From the NCBI GenBank assembly GCA_947372165.1, contig CANBSP010000003.1:95230-138406 (forward strand): a stretch of DNA of 43,177 nt, in the 5' to 3' direction. Source of the DNA: Actinomycetota bacterium (GTDB lineage Bacteria > Actinomycetota > Actinomycetes > Nanopelagicales > Nanopelagicaceae). The notes beneath the pieces were generated by a model, which did not search any database, had not been told where the DNA came from, and saw only the letters and a list, made by a program, of their open reading frames with translations. Positions 41,242 to 43,177 of the stretch are shown in pieces (the first letter of the stretch is position 1; every line of letters starts with the position of its first letter). A program made the position numbers and the translations under genes.

Positions 41242-41495
41242 TAAGAGTTATCCCCTGTTTCTCCACAGAGTTATCAACAAGTAGCTGATAACGATGAGAA
41301 ATTTTCTCTCACTTATGCACAGTTTTCAGGGAGATCCCGAAAGAGTCGCGGTGAAATTATTTGATTTAGTAGGGGTTTACCCATAGTTTTCTCACACGAA
41401 GTCCTCGGATAACCGTTCATTGTCAGCAAGGGGAAGGCTGACAAAGAATTGTGCGACCGGGGGCTTCGCTTTTTTATCTGTGTCTCGATCGAGAG
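41242..41495. other. Intergenic region with DnaA-box-like sites and small palindromes
   Basis: Sites resembling TTATNCACA on the plus strand are TTATCCCCT (41248), TTCTCCACA (41259), TTATCAACA (41271), TTATGCACA (41313, full match) and TTTCTCACA (41388). There is also a hairpin GTCAGC/GCTGAC (41420-41440) and a palindrome TCTCGATCGAGA (41483-41494) just after the DUF2342 stop. No gene was found in the stretch. The DnaA reading is weak. Confidence 0.3.
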
Positions 41496-42752
41496 TTAAA
41501 TCAGGCCACTCAAATCATCGGGAACTGTCGTGCTCTTCAAAAATGCAGCCGGATCTGCGAGGTCGCTCACTCGTGGAAGAAGTGCAGCATCTTCCCAGCG
41601 ATGATCGCGTGCTTCTATACCGCCGATTTCAAGAACCTCACCCCAGAAGAGTGCAGTCTCACGCATTCTTCGTGGCGAAACTTCAAGATTCAATAATGAT
41701 TTAAAGAGTTGCTGAGTGGGTGAATTTGTTGCACGTGATCTGCGCACAACTTCTTGCAGAGCTGCAAGTGTTGGCAATCGATCTTGAGCCGCTGATGCAA
41801 CAACATGATCAATCCAGCCTTCAATAAGTGCCAGCGCCATCTCAACTTTCTCAAGCGCCGCTGATTGTTCTGGCGATTGTTCTGGCATAAACATGCCACT
41901 CACAATTGCGCGATTGATTGATTCAGTATTTTCAATATCTAACGTGCCTGACGTTATCGCTTCTTCGGCCTGACGTTGAATTGCTTCAATATCAATGCGA
42001 ATCCCACGACCATATGCTGCGATGGCATCTGCCATGTAATCATTGAGCCATGGTGCATGTGTAAAGAGTCGAACTGCGGCAGATTCACGAAGCGCGAGAA
42101 ATATTGCGATCTCACTTCGCTCAATATCAAGGCCCTCGCCCCACAACGCCATATTCTGTGGAATTAAATGGGTCTCACAACGCGTGAAGAGGGGGAGCGC
42201 TACATCGTTAGCGCCGGTAACTCGAAGTGCGAGGGCACCTGCAGATTGGCCTAACTGTGTTGCAATCATGGATCCCATGAAGCCGCGCATCATTGAAAGG
42301 ATCCCACCGCCGAGAGCGGGATTGCCACCCATCATTGCAGTGAAGGCCGGTATCGCCATTTCGGGAATCTGTTCTACATCGATATCTTCGACATTCATTC
42401 CGCTCATCAAATCAGCGAGCGCAGATGCCATCCCTTCGGCGAGTGGTTCAACCAATCTCTGCCAACCGGCGATAGATGAATCGAGCCAATCCTTGCGGCT
42501 CCATGCAATATCACGAGGTGAGGTGAGGTTAGGAAAGTTGGTAGCGCTATCTAGCCAATTCTGCGCGATATCGAGGGCTATTCGAATCTCTTCGACATCC
42601 TGGGTGCCGACGGGGATGACGGTATTGCTCGCAAGAAAATTACGGGCACTGTCACGAAGTGCTGTCGTTGCAATCATGGGGAGATTTTGAGATGGTCGGT
42701 CTGATGGTTGGGAGAAATCTCCACCTGGTGTAAAACCAAAGTTTCCGCTCAT
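41496..42752 (-). CDS. DUF2342 (zincin-like) protein
   Basis: A 418-residue protein. Recognised segments are AWSRKDWLDSSIAGWQRLVE, ALGGGILSMMRGFMGSMIAT with QLGQSAGALA, ALPLFTRCETHLIPQN, and FLALRESAAVRLFTHAPWLN. These match the DUF2342 family, often annotated as zinc-dependent metalloprotease and common beside uvrD2/whiB7 in actinobacteria. In relatives I recall R-E-x-A-H-x-R-L-F; here it is R-E-S-A-A-V-R-L-F, so one expected histidine may be missing and catalysis is uncertain. AGGAG lies 9 nt before the ATG. Confidence 0.82.
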   Translation of the reverse strand: MSGNFGFTPGGDFSQPSDRPSQNLPMIATTALRDSARNFLASNTVIPVGTQDVEEIRIALDIAQNWLDSATNFPNLTSPRDIAWSRKDWLDSSIAGWQRLVEPLAEGMASALADLMSGMNVEDIDVEQIPEMAIPAFTAMMGGNPALGGGILSMMRGFMGSMIATQLGQSAGALALRVTGANDVALPLFTRCETHLIPQNMALWGEGLDIERSEIAIFLALRESAAVRLFTHAPWLNDYMADAIAAYGRGIRIDIEAIQRQAEEAITSGTLDIENTESINRAIVSGMFMPEQSPEQSAALEKVEMALALIEGWIDHVVASAAQDRLPTLAALQEVVRRSRATNSPTQQLFKSLLNLEVSPRRMRETALFWGEVLEIGGIEARDHRWEDAALLPRVSDLADPAAFLKSTTVPDDLSGLI

Positions 42753-42798
42753 GAGACCATTCTCCTGATTTTCTGCTCTTCCGTCCTGATATGTCCAA

Positions 42799-42854
42799 CG
42801 TGCCTTGTGACGTGCCTTGTGACGTGCCTTGTGACGTGCCTTGTGACGTGCCTT
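42799..42854. repeat. 12-bp tandem repeat, 4 copies, between divergent genes
   Basis: CGTGCCTTGTGA is repeated four times exactly, with a partial fifth (CGTGCCTTCTGT). It lies between the DUF2342 start (42752) and the -10 (42909) of the next gene, so it is in regulatory space. Confidence 0.92.
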
Positions 42855-42908
42855 CTGTCCATATCCGGAACCGCACTTTCTCAGAGAATATTCCCGCAGG
42901 CTTTTAGA

Positions 42909-42914
42909 TAGAGT
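42909..42914 (+). promoter_or_regulatory. -10 element, leaderless start of the last gene
   Basis: TAGAGT is followed by GCGCCC and the GTG at 42921. Confidence 0.5.
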
Positions 42915-42920
42915 GCGCCC

Positions 42921-43177
42921 GTGAGAACTTTCCTGTCAGCCAGCAGCTTCGCTGCAAGCTCGACGACCTCCAACGGAAATCCAGCATTCTCAGCCTTGAT
43001 CTGGTGGCTCGTTCCGCTCTTCGCGGTGACAGGTGCCATCCTTTACGTCATCTGGGTCGCCCGCTTTAAGGATAATTATCAGAACGAGACAAATCGCTCG
43101 GTCAACTCTTTTCAGAGCTTCCAACGAAGTTTTAACGGCCCAGATCGCGCCACAGGCTCGGTCCGCCCGATTCCACC
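42921..43177 (+). CDS. Membrane protein, N-terminal part (cut by the window end)
   Basis: GTG starts an open frame that reaches the end of the window (85 codons). The N-terminus is rich in S, A and T. One hydrophobic helix follows (ALIWWLVPLFAVTGAILYVI), then a charged stretch with N and Q (RFKDNYQNETNRSVNSFQSF). The family is not recognised; in actinobacteria similar short proteins lie near a PDZ/Lon-like protease and DUF2342. Leaderless start, as for many genes here. Confidence 0.7.
   Translation, partial: MRTFLSASSFAASSTTSNGNPAFSALIWWLVPLFAVTGAILYVIWVARFKDNYQNETNRSVNSFQSFQRSFNGPDRATGSVRPIP

Noticed and set aside
41420-41495. Terminator after the DUF2342 gene
   Set aside because: The hairpin GTCAGC/GCTGAC lacks a T-run on either strand, and the GCGA/TCGC stem before TTTTTT is only 4 bp.

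Overview
The window looks like chromosomal core DNA from an actinomycete (Actinomycetota) of roughly 50% GC with short intergenic spaces. The evidence is a WhiB7-type regulator, an AdnAB helicase-nuclease pair, UvrD2 and NudC side by side, a greA/DUF4307/SURF1/DUF3817/uppS cluster, and a PhoH - SLT - fumarase - xseB - xseA - ispH - DUF6542 - rmuC - ychF run. These gene orders are familiar from mycobacteria and streptomycetes. The moderate GC and compact layout would suit a streamlined free-living lineage such as freshwater actinobacteria, but that is inference.

Layout. 0-2 kb: the end of a family-5 uracil-DNA glycosylase, tRNA-Gly(CCC), a truncated NAD(P)H-hydrate dehydratase, two secreted proteins and an unusual tRNA with a UAA anticodon. 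2-8 kb: a divergent SDR gene, then an FMN riboswitch driving ribD-ribE-ribBA-ribH and an NAD-binding/DUF2867 gene. 8-14 kb: a secreted NlpC/P60 peptidase, two coupled MFS exporters (the second apparently starting at AUU) and a divergent DrrAB-like ABC exporter. 13.7-19 kb: greA, DUF4307, a small membrane protein, SURF1, DUF3817, a cis-prenyltransferase, PIN-PhoH and an SLT-like secreted protein. 19-28 kb: class I fumarase, exonuclease VII, IspH, DUF6542, RmuC, YchF and TypA. 28-38 kb: a DNA repair and nucleotide block (AdnA, AdnB, an EEP-family phosphoesterase, NudC, a short UvrD2). 38-40 kb: a whiB7 gene with a complete ribosome-mediated attenuator leader, overlapped tail to tail by a ThiF/TOMM-like protein. 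40-43 kb: a small zinc-ribbon protein, a YgjP-like metallopeptidase, a DUF2342 protein and the start of a membrane protein.

Three patterns run across the window. First, at least 13 start codons sit exactly 6 nt downstream of a TAnnnT-like -10 hexamer, which implies leaderless mRNAs; this includes the whiB7 upstream ORF and a face-to-face pair of promoters between xseA and ispH. Second, from about 25.9 kb rightwards there are about ten short tandem repeats with units of 9, 10, 12 or 15 bp, in and between genes; none was seen in the left 25 kb. Third, structured RNA controls recur: the FMN riboswitch with an RBS-masking hairpin, an 18-bp hairpin at the MFS-MFS junction, and the whiB7 antiterminator/terminator switch.

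The most interesting system is the whiB7 leader (38183-38497). It has an AT-rich patch upstream of the -35, a leaderless 61-codon upstream ORF, and a terminator whose 5' arm can alternatively form 10 base pairs with the end of the upstream ORF. This is the layout expected for antibiotic-sensing attenuation.
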